From: Thermoproteota archaeon
GTDB taxonomy: Archaea; Korarchaeota; Korarchaeia; Korarchaeales; Korarchaeaceae
Direction: 5' to 3'
Assembly: GCA_027491395.1 (NCBI GenBank)
Contig: JAOZFI010000043.1
Span: 1-64,000 of the forward strand
DNA: 64,000 nt
Both the position numbers and the translations under genes were made by a program. Shown here piece by piece: positions 7,878 to 16,792 of this stretch; position 1 is the first letter of the stretch; every line of letters begins with the position of its first letter. Below the pieces are notes generated by a model. It had not been told where the DNA came from. It did no database searches and worked only from the letters and a program-made list of their open reading frames with translations.

Positions 7878-8378
7878 ATGGAGAGCCAACAATCTCAAGC
7901 ACTCTTTTTTCCAGTCAGAATAGTTTCAGGAAAGGAAATAAATGTAATACGCCTGCTTATGGCGAGGGCATCCTCCACGGGAGCCAAGGTAAAGTCCATT
8001 CTCTTCATACCGAAGTTCAAGGGGTATCTGTTCATCGAGTCAGACAGGGAGTACGAGGTTAGGAGGCTAATTAGGGGTCTTACCAAGGTTAAACTCGCAT
8101 CAACGAGCCCCATTCCACTCCAAGAGATAGAAAACTTGATTGCCTCCGAAACGGCTGCTATAGAGATAGAGCCCGGGGATATAGTGAAGATTATTAAAGG
8201 GAATTTCAAAGGCTACAGGGCCGTCGTGCTCTCGGTCCCTGAGGGTGGCAGGGGCAAGATGCTCACCCTGAAGTTGTTGGACATAGACAGGGACTGGGAG
8301 ATAAAAATGCCCCTAACAAACGTGAAACTGATAGAGAAGAAGGGAGAAGAGGCCGAGGGAGGTGCTCAAAGTGCCTAA
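7878..8378 (+). CDS. nusG: Transcription elongation factor NusG (Spt5)
   Basis: Processivity factor that, with Spt4, clamps RNA polymerase. It has the NGN domain (about 10-85, with [13 protein letters not shown]) and a C-terminal KOW domain ([20 protein letters not shown]). The 166 residues are normal for archaea. The partner Spt4 is encoded at 42565. ATG at 7878 begins two bases after the secE stop. Confidence 0.94.
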   Translation: MESQQSQALFFPVRIVSGKEINVIRLLMARASSTGAKVKSILFIPKFKGYLFIESDREYEVRRLIRGLTKVKLASTSPIPLQEIENLIASETAAIEIEPGDIVKIIKGNFKGYRAVVLSVPEGGRGKMLTLKLLDIDRDWEIKMPLTNVKLIEKKGEEAEGGAQSA

Positions 8379-8853
8379 GAAGGTAGTTAAGGTTATGATA
8401 GAGGGTGGGAAGGCCACACCCGGTCCTCCGCTGGGTCCTGCGCTGGGAGGCTTGGGTCTCAACATGGGACTCGTGGTCAAGGAGATAAACGATAAGACCA
8501 AGGAGTACGCTGGCATGAAGGTTCCGGTGGAGATAGAGATCGACCTAGAGACTAAGGAGTTCGAAGTCAGGGTAGGAACCCCCCCTACCTCCATGCTCAT
8601 CCTCAGGGAATTGGGAGCGGAGAAGGGATCTTCCGATCCGGGATCCAAGAGGATTGGAGACCTCAAGATGGAACAGGTGGTTAAAATAGCCAAGACCAAG
8701 CTAGAGAACGCTAATACGAAGGATCTCAAAAAAGTGGTGAAGCAGATATTGGGGACGGCTCTATCTATGGGCGTGACCGTGGAAGGTAAGGACCCCCGTG
8801 AGATTCAGAGAGAAATAGATTCTGGAGTCTGGGATGAGGTAGTAGGTGGTTGA
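8371..8853 (+). CDS. rpl11: Ribosomal protein L11
   Basis: Protein of the stalk base that shapes the GTPase-associated rRNA. Seen are the N-terminal [19 protein letters not shown] proline motif and the C-terminal rRNA-binding part ending in GVTVEGKDP. The GTG at 8371 is chosen because GGGAGGTG lies six nt upstream; GTG at 8362 is possible. It overlaps nusG by 8 bp. About 160 residues. Confidence 0.95.
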   Translation: MPKKVVKVMIEGGKATPGPPLGPALGGLGLNMGLVVKEINDKTKEYAGMKVPVEIEIDLETKEFEVRVGTPPTSMLILRELGAEKGSSDPGSKRIGDLKMEQVVKIAKTKLENANTKDLKKVVKQILGTALSMGVTVEGKDPREIQREIDSGVWDEVVGG

Positions 8854-8854
8854 G

Positions 8855-9538
8855 ATGTCTCAGATGTTGGTTGAAGACGAGGTGTTGAAGGTAATCTCTG
8901 AGATGCTCGAGAAAAGTCCTAAGAGGAGGTTCACCGAGGCTGTTGATGTGGTGGTCCTCCTCAAGGGCATAGATCTCAAGAGGGATCCAAATGCGAAGAT
9001 AAACGAGATAGTAGAGTTGCCTCATCCGCCGAAGAACAGGCCCATCAAGGTAGCTGTGATAGGAAGAGGGGAGTTCGCAGTCAAGGCCAAGGAGGCCGGA
9101 GCAGATAGGGTAATCGAGCCAGAGGAGATAGAGGCGCTGGCAGGTAACAAGAGGGCACTGAAAAAGCTAGCAAATGAGTACGACTTCTTCATAGCCCAAG
9201 CCGACATCCTACCTAGGATAGTCAGGTACATAGGTCCTGTCTTCGGTCCTAGAAACAAGATGCCGGTGAATCTTCCAGCAGCGGCGGTATCTCAGCTACC
9301 TGCCATGATAGAGAAGTTGAGGAGGTCTGTGAGGATAAGGATGAAGGACCAGCCCGTGGTTCATGTGAAGGTGGGATCTAGGAACATGACTCCCGAGGAA
9401 CTACTGGATAACATAAAGGCGGTACTATCCGTGATAGAGAGGAAGTACGAGGATCCCTCCAAGATAGCCAAGGTGTACGTGAAGACGACGATGGGTCCCG
9501 CGTACGAGCTCCCGATATCCTACACTAAGAGGAGGTGA
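8855..9538 (+). CDS. rpl1: Ribosomal protein L1
   Basis: Protein of the mobile L1 stalk; archaeal L1 also often represses its own operon. The 227 residues include RRFTEAVDVVVLLKGIDL, GPVFGPRNKMPVNLP and the KTTMGPAYELP terminus. ATG at 8855 follows the L11 stop by one base. I did not find an obvious rRNA-mimic operator upstream. Confidence 0.95.
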   Translation: MSQMLVEDEVLKVISEMLEKSPKRRFTEAVDVVVLLKGIDLKRDPNAKINEIVELPHPPKNRPIKVAVIGRGEFAVKAKEAGADRVIEPEEIEALAGNKRALKKLANEYDFFIAQADILPRIVRYIGPVFGPRNKMPVNLPAAAVSQLPAMIEKLRRSVRIRMKDQPVVHVKVGSRNMTPEELLDNIKAVLSVIERKYEDPSKIAKVYVKTTMGPAYELPISYTKRR

Positions 9539-9543
9539 TTCTC

Positions 9544-10419
9544 ATGTCCACTGTTGCTGGAGAGGTAAGGAGGAAGCAGAGTCCTCAGAGGATAAGGAAA
9601 GCCAAGATGATGGAGAGGTTCATAGAGCTAGCCAAGGAGTATCCCACTATAATGCTGGCTGACTTCGCCAGGGTACCGGCTGACCACTTCCAGCGGGTGA
9701 GGAAAGAGCTGGCTCCTGACATAAAGTTCTTCGTGATAAAGAAGAGGCTCGTTCAGAAGGCAGCCGAGAGAATGGACAGGAAGGGCATCCAAGAGTTAGT
9801 CAAGAGGATGCCAATGAGCTTAGTTGCCATTTTCAGTAAGAAAGACCCGTTTGAGACCTACAGGCTAGTAACAGAGAGGAAGGCGGAGGTCTTCCTCAAA
9901 CCCGGTGATATAGCCGAGGAAGATGTAGTTATACCCAAGGGACCCACGGATATAGCCCCTGGACCTATTCTCACCGACTTGAGGGCCATGGGAATACCTA
10001 CAAAAATACAGGGAGGCAAGATAGCGATATCGGAGGACTTCACTATACTAAAGAAGGGTGAAACGGCCTCCCCGCAGGTAGCGGACTTGCTCAGGAACCT
10101 CAACATAAAACCCCTGAAGGTCGGCTTCAGGGTGACCGCTGCCATAGACGAGGACGGGCTCCTCTACCTACCGGAGATCCTCTCGATCACTAGGGAGGAC
10201 ATAATAGAGATGGTCATCAGGGCCCACTCCGCCGCACTGAACTTGGCCCTGGAGATGGGCGAGATAAACAGGCACACAGTGAGGCCTCTCACAGAGAGGG
10301 CTGTCGCGAGGGCCTTAGCTCTTGCCCTAGAGGCCGCTTGGTTGAGCGATAAGACTATACCTCTGCTGATAAGGAAGGCGGTGGTAGCCGCTAAGGTCCT
10401 GCAGGAGAAGGTCTCCTGA
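9544..10419 (+). CDS. rplP0: Ribosomal protein L10 (P0), lacking acidic tail
   Basis: Stalk base protein that binds L11-region rRNA and anchors L12 (P1) dimers. The RNA-binding N-terminus (MERFIELAKEYPTIMLADF) and the P0 insertion domain are present, and C-terminal helices (AALNLALEMG, ARALALALEAAW) could bind P1. The 291-residue protein stops at KVLQEKVS: the charged, phenylalanine-ending tail common in archaeal P0 is absent. No rpl12 follows, although it usually does. ATG at 9544 follows AGGAGGTGAT. Confidence 0.93.
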   Translation: MSTVAGEVRRKQSPQRIRKAKMMERFIELAKEYPTIMLADFARVPADHFQRVRKELAPDIKFFVIKKRLVQKAAERMDRKGIQELVKRMPMSLVAIFSKKDPFETYRLVTERKAEVFLKPGDIAEEDVVIPKGPTDIAPGPILTDLRAMGIPTKIQGGKIAISEDFTILKKGETASPQVADLLRNLNIKPLKVGFRVTAAIDEDGLLYLPEILSITREDIIEMVIRAHSAALNLALEMGEINRHTVRPLTERAVARALALALEAAWLSDKTIPLLIRKAVVAAKVLQEKVS

Positions 10420-10459
10420 CCTCCCCTCATCCTTCCGATTTCAATTGATCAAGGGGCTC

Positions 10460-10484
10460 AGGAGCGGAGAGTCTCCTCATTTTT
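10460..10484 (+). terminator. Probable terminator of the ftsZ1-L10 run
   Basis: A short hairpin (AGGAG/CTCCT, 10460-10464 and 10473-10477) is followed by a run of five T (10480-10484). It lies about 40 nt past the L10 stop, in the convergent gap to tyrS. T runs are the usual archaeal termination signal. Confidence 0.45.
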
Positions 10485-10540
10485 ATTGATAATCTGTCTG
10501 TGGAGCTATCATCACAGCCCCTTTCTTCTAACCATATCTT

Positions 10541-10556
10541 CCCTAAAAATTCAGGG
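10541..10556 (-). terminator. Probable terminator of tyrS
   Basis: On the minus strand, ten nt past the tyrS stop, a short CCCT/AGGG inverted repeat surrounds a T run (AATTTTTAG). It faces the terminator-like site of the L10 operon. No gene is seen in the 146-bp gap between the two. Confidence 0.35.
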
Positions 10557-10565
10557 GGTTATCCC

Positions 10566-11684
10566 CTATGAGATGGATTCGCCCAAGTAGGGTCGGTAGG
10601 ATTTGAGGACCTCCTTCCACTCCAAGTCCCCGAAAAGACCTCTTTCTTTCTGCCATTTCTGCAATCTATAGAGGGGCTCTATCAACCCACTGTCGGACAT
10701 CAGCTTGTCCCTCAACTTGGCGAAGTCCCCCACTAGGTGCTCGGCCACGAAGTTCTTCAGGTCCAGCGGATGTATCTCGCCCCTCCTGTAACTCCTCTCC
10801 AACTCCTCGTAACTCGAGATCTCTATCTCCCCACCGCCAGCAGCCTTGGATTTAGGTAGGACGACGCTACCAGCCCTTGGAAGTATTATATACCTCATTA
10901 TACCGAGGATCGGGTTCTTCAACCTGCCCTCCTCATCGTACTGATCCTCGGATCCGGGAGGACAATAAGCATGCTTTATCTTCTCTCTTATGATCCCAGG
11001 CGGGTCGTGAACGGCTATGTGTGATTTTGGAATACTGCTGCTCATCTTACCCCCCGTAAGCCCTGTCAGCAGCGGAGTGTGTATGGCCGACGGCACGTAC
11101 TTATTGACCCTGAGGGGAACGTTCGTCGAGAATACGTCCCTAGCCAAAGCATGTATCTTCCTCTGGTCGGTACCTCCAATGGCCACCTTTACTTGGAGGT
11201 ACAGGATGTCGAGGGCCTGCATTAAGGGATAGATGTGGTGGGATACTAGGGGGTCCTCCTGCTCCCTAGCTATCATCGACATGGCCCTCCAAGCCCTCCT
11301 CGCGGTTACCCTCTGAGAGAGCGATAGGAGATCTAAAACGTAGTCAGGAGACAGTTCGAAGCTGCTACCAAGTCTTATTTCTATTTCTGGTGAGCCCAGC
11401 TCGTGGAACACCGTCTTCCAGTAAGTCATAGAAACCTCCTCTATGAGCTCCCTAGGTCCCTTCAGGTTGAGGATCGCGTGGATATCCGCCATTAGGGCTA
11501 TTGCATGGAATCCCGCCTCCACCATGTCCTTCAGCTTGTAAAGTGTGATGAGAGTTCCCAGGTGTATCGGACCGGACGGCTCGTAGCCCACATAGGTGTT
11601 GTGCCGTCCCGTCTTGAGTAGCTCCTTTATCTCATCCAGAGTCATGACGAACTCATCCAGCGGCTCTGCCACGCCCCTTAGCAC
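10566..11684 (-). CDS. tyrS: Tyrosyl-tRNA synthetase
   Basis: Class I synthetase charging tRNA-Tyr. The 372 residues show YVGYEPSGPIHLGTL (HIGH-type motif, about 31-45), the IGGTDQRKIHALARD tyrosine pocket segment and KMSSS (about 218-222). The compact length without a C-terminal S4 domain is the archaeal form. The start is GTG at 11684; a GTG 12 nt downstream is another candidate. A TATA-like AATTTATG lies upstream near 11737. Confidence 0.94.
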   Translation of the reverse strand: MLRGVAEPLDEFVMTLDEIKELLKTGRHNTYVGYEPSGPIHLGTLITLYKLKDMVEAGFHAIALMADIHAILNLKGPRELIEEVSMTYWKTVFHELGSPEIEIRLGSSFELSPDYVLDLLSLSQRVTARRAWRAMSMIAREQEDPLVSHHIYPLMQALDILYLQVKVAIGGTDQRKIHALARDVFSTNVPLRVNKYVPSAIHTPLLTGLTGGKMSSSIPKSHIAVHDPPGIIREKIKHAYCPPGSEDQYDEEGRLKNPILGIMRYIILPRAGSVVLPKSKAAGGGEIEISSYEELERSYRRGEIHPLDLKNFVAEHLVGDFAKLRDKLMSDSGLIEPLYRLQKWQKERGLFGDLEWKEVLKSYRPYLGESIS

Positions 11685-11792
11685 TAGCGATAGTCTATCC
11701 GTGGTATCACCCAGAGGAGGTGAGGAAACCTACATAAATTCCTTTGGTCTGATTCGAATTGCATGGGAGGACCTCAGAGTAGGTCAGTTTTC

Positions 11793-12317
11793 TCACGAAT
11801 CATTGCCGTCACCTGTCATCACCGGTCCCCCGGAAAACCGGAGAGAACCCTTTTTCTTCTTTACCTCAGATAGGGTTCTGAGCATATTCCAGTAATGTGT
11901 CCCGAACCAGAAGACATTTCCACAGGACGTGCACACTAGAAACTTGATGTGGGAACGGAGAACCTCTCTAGGCAGACCTTTTACCACGTGAGCCCTCCTG
12001 ACGAGGTTTAACTTGGTATTGCAAAACGGGCACCTGCTCTTCTTGGGTTCAATTTTCAACCTCACCCCCTCGCTCGCTGACAGGATAGCCAGAGCTTCCT
12101 CCAATCTCTCGGGGACGCTAACAACTCTGATCCCGTGGTTAATCGCTCTCTTGACGAGCTCCCTATCCCTAGTGACCAGTATCCTGCTGGTCGAAAGCCT
12201 GAGGATCAGGGAATCCCCTTCACTGGGATCCACATACTCGGTGTCACATCCCAGTATCCTCAGCCACCTCGCCAGTTTCCCACTCATCGAGTCAACTAGG
12301 AACTTGGTGTCGCACAT
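11793..12317 (-). CDS. Mut7-C family PIN-like RNase with zinc ribbon
   Basis: Predicted nuclease (DUF82/COG1656). The N-terminal PIN-like half has FLVDSMSGKLARWLRILG and VTRDRELVKRA with acidic residues. The C-terminal half has two ligand pairs, CPFCNTKL and CTSCGNVFW, followed by HYWNM, a hallmark of the family. ATG at 12317 is taken; a GTG at 12326 is possible. RNA substrate unknown. It ends with a basic, low-complexity tail. Confidence 0.88.
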   Translation of the reverse strand: MCDTKFLVDSMSGKLARWLRILGCDTEYVDPSEGDSLILRLSTSRILVTRDRELVKRAINHGIRVVSVPERLEEALAILSASEGVRLKIEPKKSRCPFCNTKLNLVRRAHVVKGLPREVLRSHIKFLVCTSCGNVFWFGTHYWNMLRTLSEVKKKKGSLRFSGGPVMTGDGNDS

Positions 12318-12350
12318 CCATACCACTCACTTTAGGATGGTTGGGGAGGA

Positions 12351-12426
12351 TGGTAGCCCCGCCCGGATTCGAACCGGGGTCTCCGGGTTCAAAGCCCGGC
12401 GTGCTTGGCCGCTACACCACGGGGCT
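12351..12426 (-). tRNA. tRNA-Gln (anticodon TTG)
   Basis: Acceptor AGCCCCG pairs with CGGGGCT. The anticodon arm is CCGGG-CTTTGAA-CCCGG, and the T arm is CCCGG-TTCGAAT-CCGGG. Discriminator A at 12354, CCA encoded at 12351-12353. The A1:U72 first pair is usual for archaeal tRNA-Gln. Last of three tRNAs in a minus-strand series. Confidence 0.94.
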
Positions 12427-12470
12427 TCAGGAGGTTAATTACAATCCTCCCTATAAAATTTGATCTCAAG

Positions 12471-12560
12471 TGGTGCGGGGGGTGGGATTCGAACCCACGC
12501 GGGCCTGACGCCCACCGGACCCTGAATCCGGCGCCTTGGACCTGGCTTGGCTACCCCCGC
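12471..12560 (-). tRNA. tRNA-Leu (anticodon CAG)
   Basis: Class II tRNA with a long variable arm. Acceptor GCGGGGG pairs with CCCCCGC, the anticodon arm is CCGGA-TTCAGGG-TCCGG and the T arm GTGGG-TTCGAAT-CCCAC. CCA is encoded at 12471-12473. Its first base directly abuts the CCA of tRNA-Glu with no spacer. Confidence 0.95.
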
Positions 12561-12638
12561 TGGTGCTCCGGCCGGGATTTGAACCCGGGTCTGGGGCTCG
12601 AAAGGCCCCTATGCTTGGCCGGGCTACACCACCGGAGC
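12561..12638 (-). tRNA. tRNA-Glu (anticodon TTC)
   Basis: Acceptor GCTCCGG pairs with CCGGAGC; anticodon arm GGGGC-CTTTCGA-GCCCC; T arm CCGGG-TTCAAAT-CCCGG. Discriminator A at 12564 and CCA at 12561-12563. First of the Glu-Leu-Gln series; an AT-rich TATA-like stretch lies about 30 nt upstream (around 12663-12675). Confidence 0.95.
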
Positions 12639-12733
12639 CCAATCCACCTATGAGCGTAAACCCAATAAAAATATTATGAGGCCTCTCGTTGAGGAGAGAC
12701 CCTGATTCTCGAATTGAAGATAGGAGAGTGGGA

Positions 12734-13834
12734 TCAGATACTTATCCCCAGATGTTCATCCAACTTCTCCCTCAAGTACTCGACGAATAGCTCTTTCAGC
12801 TTCTTGGCGGTGGGGCTCATGGCCTTGAATATCTCTATCTCTGCCTTCTTCTTTTTCTCTAGGAACCACCTGTTCTCCCTCTGCCAGAACTCGTTCTGAA
12901 GGTTAGGGAGGAACTGATTGTCCTGGGCGGCCTTGAGATCTGCGGGAGTGAGGGGCTCTAGTGCGAACTGATAATCCCTGAAGAATCCTTCCTCTACATC
13001 CTTCGTGAGTATACCAATGAATCTAGCCTCAGGAGATGCTAAATAAGGTATATGAGCGGAATTTATGCTGTTGTATATCACGGTGGCCGCTATCCTGAGG
13101 GACCAAGGGGACAAGTCCGTGAGTATAGCGATGGGGACCCCCTCATCAGATAGCATCCTCAGGAACCTCCTCATGCTCCTAGAAGCCTGTCCCTGTAAAA
13201 TCGCGATAGCTATCTTTCTTTCCTCTGGGATGCCTAACTCGATCATGTTCTTGGCGGGACCCACCTTCTCTATGGCGACGACTGCCTTGACACCGATCCT
13301 CTTGAACTTTATGTTCTCGGGCCTCGGTGGTACAGAGTATCCCATCTCCCCCACCTGATCAGCTCTCAGGACCCTTCCTGATCTGTCAATGAGCTCTATA
13401 TCCCCGTAGATCCATCCTCTGGGATCGCTGGTTATGGAGAAGGCCTCCCTAGGCATTCCAAGTATGAGCTCCATAAGCACTATTCTGGCATCGGTCTCTC
13501 TCTGATCCTCGGGAAATAGAGTTCCCTTAAGCCTCTCCACTTTATGCACATAGTAGAAATCCCTCTTCGTCATAGTGAGTCCGTTCTCTAGGTGATCTAG
13601 CGCTCTGCTCAGCCCGTACAGGACGCCAGCCAGAGTCTTGAGACTCTTCACTCTGGAGCCTCTTATTTTGCTGTAGGTCTTGGGACTGAATATGTAGCCT
13701 ATGTCCTCATCGAATAGTATGTTTTTCTGACTGTTCGGGGGGTACTCTATCTCGGGGAACTCTCCCCGCTTTATCCTCTCGGCAATCTCCTTGGCTAGTT
13801 CAAGAGCTTTCCTCTTGACCTCCGTCTCCTCCAT
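12734..13834 (-). CDS. top6A: DNA topoisomerase VI subunit A
   Basis: Spo11-like subunit that cuts both DNA strands. The catalytic tyrosine lies in KRDFYYVHK (about residue 95). The Toprim glutamate is in AVVAIEKVG. The expected DxD reads TDLSPWSLRI, so the second acidic residue is serine (codons GAC TTG TCC, near 13110). Length of 366 residues is normal. ATG at 13834 follows GGTGAT by five nt. The gene overlaps the 3' end of top6B, so the subunits are co-translated. Confidence 0.94.
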   Translation of the reverse strand: MEETEVKRKALELAKEIAERIKRGEFPEIEYPPNSQKNILFDEDIGYIFSPKTYSKIRGSRVKSLKTLAGVLYGLSRALDHLENGLTMTKRDFYYVHKVERLKGTLFPEDQRETDARIVLMELILGMPREAFSITSDPRGWIYGDIELIDRSGRVLRADQVGEMGYSVPPRPENIKFKRIGVKAVVAIEKVGPAKNMIELGIPEERKIAIAILQGQASRSMRRFLRMLSDEGVPIAILTDLSPWSLRIAATVIYNSINSAHIPYLASPEARFIGILTKDVEEGFFRDYQFALEPLTPADLKAAQDNQFLPNLQNEFWQRENRWFLEKKKKAEIEIFKAMSPTAKKLKELFVEYLREKLDEHLGISI

Positions 13835-15362
13835 CCTCATCACCTACTTTAACTCTCAACTTATTCAGTAGATTCTCCACAGGAGGACGCTCACCGAGCA
13901 GTTCCTCCAATGTCTCCGCTATTATCTGATAGTACATCTTGAACAGCTCGTACCTCCTTCTGAGCATCTCCTTCCTTCTCTTACGACTCAGGAAGATCCT
14001 CAGATCTCTGGCACAGTTTCTCAGCCCCAGCTCGATTTCCTTGGCTACCTCAGGCACGTTAGCTATGAACTCCTTACCGACTGTCTTGAACGGAACCTTG
14101 GTGGAGACTATGTGAACGAAGAAGACGATCGGCTCGTCCTCGGGACTCTTTATGCCGTAATTACTCCAATCTATCCTCTTAATTATCTGGTAGGATACAT
14201 CACTAGAAATATCGTAGAGGAGAGGTATCCTGTTGGCGTATCTGTACAGCTGTATCTCTCCTGTAGGTCTTATTTGCCCGCCATAGGCTATAGCGGTCTC
14301 TACTATGAAAGGATGAGCCTCGTAAACTGAAGGTGGTCTCTGAACTGCTTTGACGAACTCAGGCTGCAACTCCTTCTTTATACCTGACTCGAAGAGGTCC
14401 GCTCCTAGGGGAGATAGGACGCTGGGGTCGGGAGGAAGGAACTTGTCGTAACTCTTCAGCGCACGGAACAGCCTCTCTATCTCCTCCTTCGTGAGTTTGG
14501 AGGGCCTCTTATCTGGAGGCAAGCCAGCTATCTTCAGGACCTCGCTGGCGGTCTTACTCCCAACCCTCTGGAAGTGCCTAGTCAAGAACGACTTGAGGGT
14601 GCGTGCCTTCGTTGCCTGCAGCAGCCTCTGTAATAGCTCTAAATCCACCCCCTTTGGATGATATAGCGCCTCTTTAGGTCGGGGAGGCAATCTGTCAGTG
14701 CTTCGGGGGAATACGTAGAAGTTACCTTCAGGGTCCATGAAGGAGATGTCCGCGTAGGGGACGACTATGGCCGTCTGGTGCAGGTAATCTATGATCTTCC
14801 TCTTGGCCCTAGGGTAATTACCCTCGAAGTATGATTCCACTACAGTGAAAGAGGCCCTAGATATACCCTTTAAGATCCTCCTATCTAGTACCACAGGCTC
14901 GTTCTTCTGGATGTCTATCATCATGGTTATCTCGTAAACGGGCTCTCCCTTCTTGGCTGATGTCACCTTGAACGGCATATTTGTAGTTATCTGTCCGTAA
15001 AGGAGGGCCATGGTTCCTCCGAGACCGAAGGTACCTCTGCTCTGAATCAGCCTGTATTTGGAACTAACGAAGACTCTACCAAAGGCTCTAGGTATCTCAT
15101 CTGGCCCCAACCCTATTCCATTGTCTGCGACCACTATCCTATACCAAGGCAGGGACCCCACATCCCTCTCCTTATATTCGGTCATCACTACCTGTATCTT
15201 TGGAGGGTTTTCCGCCATCTCCGCCGCATCTAGTGCATTCTCCACCAGCTCCCTGACTATCGTATAAGTAGCTCTGACTGGATTATCGAACCCAGCTAAG
15301 GATTTATTTCTGTAGAAGAAATCCGCAGCACTTATCTCCTCGAGCCTCACGTCTTCGGACAT
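13800..15362 (-). CDS. top6B: DNA topoisomerase VI subunit B
   Basis: ATPase subunit that closes the DNA gate. It has the GHKL motifs ELVENALDAAE (N box), VVADNGIGLG (G1) and GTFGLGGTMALLYGQ (G2). A helix-two-turns-helix insert (SKTASEVLKIAGLPP) and the transducer domain with AYGGQIRPTG follow. 520 residues. ATG at 15362 is preceded by GAGGGGTG. It overlaps top6A downstream. Confidence 0.95.
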   Translation of the reverse strand: MSEDVRLEEISAADFFYRNKSLAGFDNPVRATYTIVRELVENALDAAEMAENPPKIQVVMTEYKERDVGSLPWYRIVVADNGIGLGPDEIPRAFGRVFVSSKYRLIQSRGTFGLGGTMALLYGQITTNMPFKVTSAKKGEPVYEITMMIDIQKNEPVVLDRRILKGISRASFTVVESYFEGNYPRAKRKIIDYLHQTAIVVPYADISFMDPEGNFYVFPRSTDRLPPRPKEALYHPKGVDLELLQRLLQATKARTLKSFLTRHFQRVGSKTASEVLKIAGLPPDKRPSKLTKEEIERLFRALKSYDKFLPPDPSVLSPLGADLFESGIKKELQPEFVKAVQRPPSVYEAHPFIVETAIAYGGQIRPTGEIQLYRYANRIPLLYDISSDVSYQIIKRIDWSNYGIKSPEDEPIVFFVHIVSTKVPFKTVGKEFIANVPEVAKEIELGLRNCARDLRIFLSRKRRKEMLRRRYELFKMYYQIIAETLEELLGERPPVENLLNKLRVKVGDEDGGDGGQEESS

Positions 15363-15373
15363 GGAAACACCCC

Positions 15374-15976
15374 TCACTTCTCCTCGTTCATAGTTTCCTT
15401 GAGGGCCTTCCTCAGCAAACTCTCATCGATCAATGCCCTCTTACTCATCTCGGCTATCTTCTTCTCCATAGCCCTGTAGGCCGTGGAGTGCATAGATCCC
15501 TCCAACAGCGAGAACACCGCTTCTCTAGCGGCTACGACGTCATACGTCCTTCCGATTATGGAGACAGTGTGCCCGTAAACCGATATATGGGTATTGGTCC
15601 TGCTCTCTATATAGGAACGAGCCTTTCCCTTCTCTCCGATTAGCCTCCCCCTCATTCTCTTCAACGCATTCTTCCTAGCACCAACGAACCTCCTTATATC
15701 TATGACCTCGAGCACGTAATCATCCTGCAGGAGCTTCAAAGCTATCTCGGGATTGAAACCTCTGCCTATCGCCCTTATCACCGATTCAAGCTTCATCGGC
15801 ATTAGAGGATCTTCCGGAATATCAGAGAATCTTATTAGGACCTCGCCGGTTCCGCTGTCAACTATGATCTCGGCTCCGGTGAGCTCCTCTATCATGGCCT
15901 TGGTGGAACCCCTCTTGCCTATCAGAACTCCTATCCTGTCCTTTGGTATCCTGACCCTGATCTCCTGCAAGAGCAA
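15374..15976 (-). CDS. KH-domain protein, Dim2/Pno1-like
   Basis: Two KH domains: the first with IGVLIGKRGSTKAMIE (about 16-31), the second with GRLIGEKGKARSYIE (about 110-124). This matches archaeal Dim2p, a homologue of eukaryotic Pno1 that binds the 3' end of 16S rRNA during 30S maturation. The 200 residues fit. It sits between RIO1 kinase and top6B, and RIO1/Dim2/aIF1A clustering is common in archaea. Confidence 0.92.
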   Translation of the reverse strand: MLLQEIRVRIPKDRIGVLIGKRGSTKAMIEELTGAEIIVDSGTGEVLIRFSDIPEDPLMPMKLESVIRAIGRGFNPEIALKLLQDDYVLEVIDIRRFVGARKNALKRMRGRLIGEKGKARSYIESRTNTHISVYGHTVSIIGRTYDVVAAREAVFSLLEGSMHSTAYRAMEKKIAEMSKRALIDESLLRKALKETMNEEK

Positions 15977-15985
15977 TACCCCCTC

Positions 15986-16774
15986 TCAAACTTCCTTAGC
16001 CTTGGCAAGCTCCTCGGCAAGCTCGTAAGGGTCTGGGACATCTATCCGGTATCGCTTTTTAAAAAATAAGGTGACCCTCTCCAAGTCCCTGAGGAGCAGT
16101 GAGAAGGATAAAGGATGCACTATGACCACCGCTTGAGACACGTCTATGATCCAAGGATGGTCCTCCCACACCATCACGTTATACTCACTGAGATCCCCGT
16201 GCACTAGATCCGCCTCTACGTACGACTTCCTTATATCCTCAAGTATCTCCTCGAGGTACCTCTCGGGATCCTCTAGATCAGTATCCTTCAGGAGAGGGGC
16301 AGGTACTCCGTCTCTGCCTATGAACACCATCACTAGCACGTTCCCCACAACATCTACGGGCTTGGGCACCCTCACCCCCACATCCCTCAGTCTCTTGAGG
16401 TTTCTAAACTCCTTCTTCGCCCATAGAGGTATGATTTTGTCTCGGTCCCTGACAGGGGGGAATCTGTGATCTCCTATTATATAATCCAAGTACTTCCTGA
16501 AGTTAGCGGTGTAGATCCTGTATATTTTGATCGCTAGCTCACCCTCGGGTCCCCTTCCAGCCAAGACTAGGGATTCCTTTCCAGCGCTTATGACCCATGT
16601 CAGATCGTCCAGCACTCCCTTATTGAACAGCTTCAGAAGAGACCTTATCGTCCTGTTATCGAAGGCCAGTTGCCTTACCTTGAAATACTCCTCATCCTTA
16701 ATCCTCTTCCTGCTTCGGTCCTTCTCCAGCAGTTCCTCTATCTTCTCCTCCAGCTCCTCGAACCTATCAGACAA
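15986..16774 (-). CDS. rio1: RIO1-type serine protein kinase
   Basis: Atypical kinase acting in late 30S subunit maturation. It shows the catalytic loop LVHGDLSEYNVMV and the metal loop IIDVSQAV. The P loop SAGKESLVLAG replaces the more usual STGKEANVY. The ATP-binding lysine is in LAIKIYR. Starts with TTG after GAGGGAGA. 262 residues. Located between aIF1A and the Dim2-like gene. Confidence 0.94.
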   Translation of the reverse strand: MSDRFEELEEKIEELLEKDRSRKRIKDEEYFKVRQLAFDNRTIRSLLKLFNKGVLDDLTWVISAGKESLVLAGRGPEGELAIKIYRIYTANFRKYLDYIIGDHRFPPVRDRDKIIPLWAKKEFRNLKRLRDVGVRVPKPVDVVGNVLVMVFIGRDGVPAPLLKDTDLEDPERYLEEILEDIRKSYVEADLVHGDLSEYNVMVWEDHPWIIDVSQAVVIVHPLSFSLLLRDLERVTLFFKKRYRIDVPDPYELAEELAKAKEV

Positions 16775-16792
16775 GCTGAAATCTCCCTCGAA

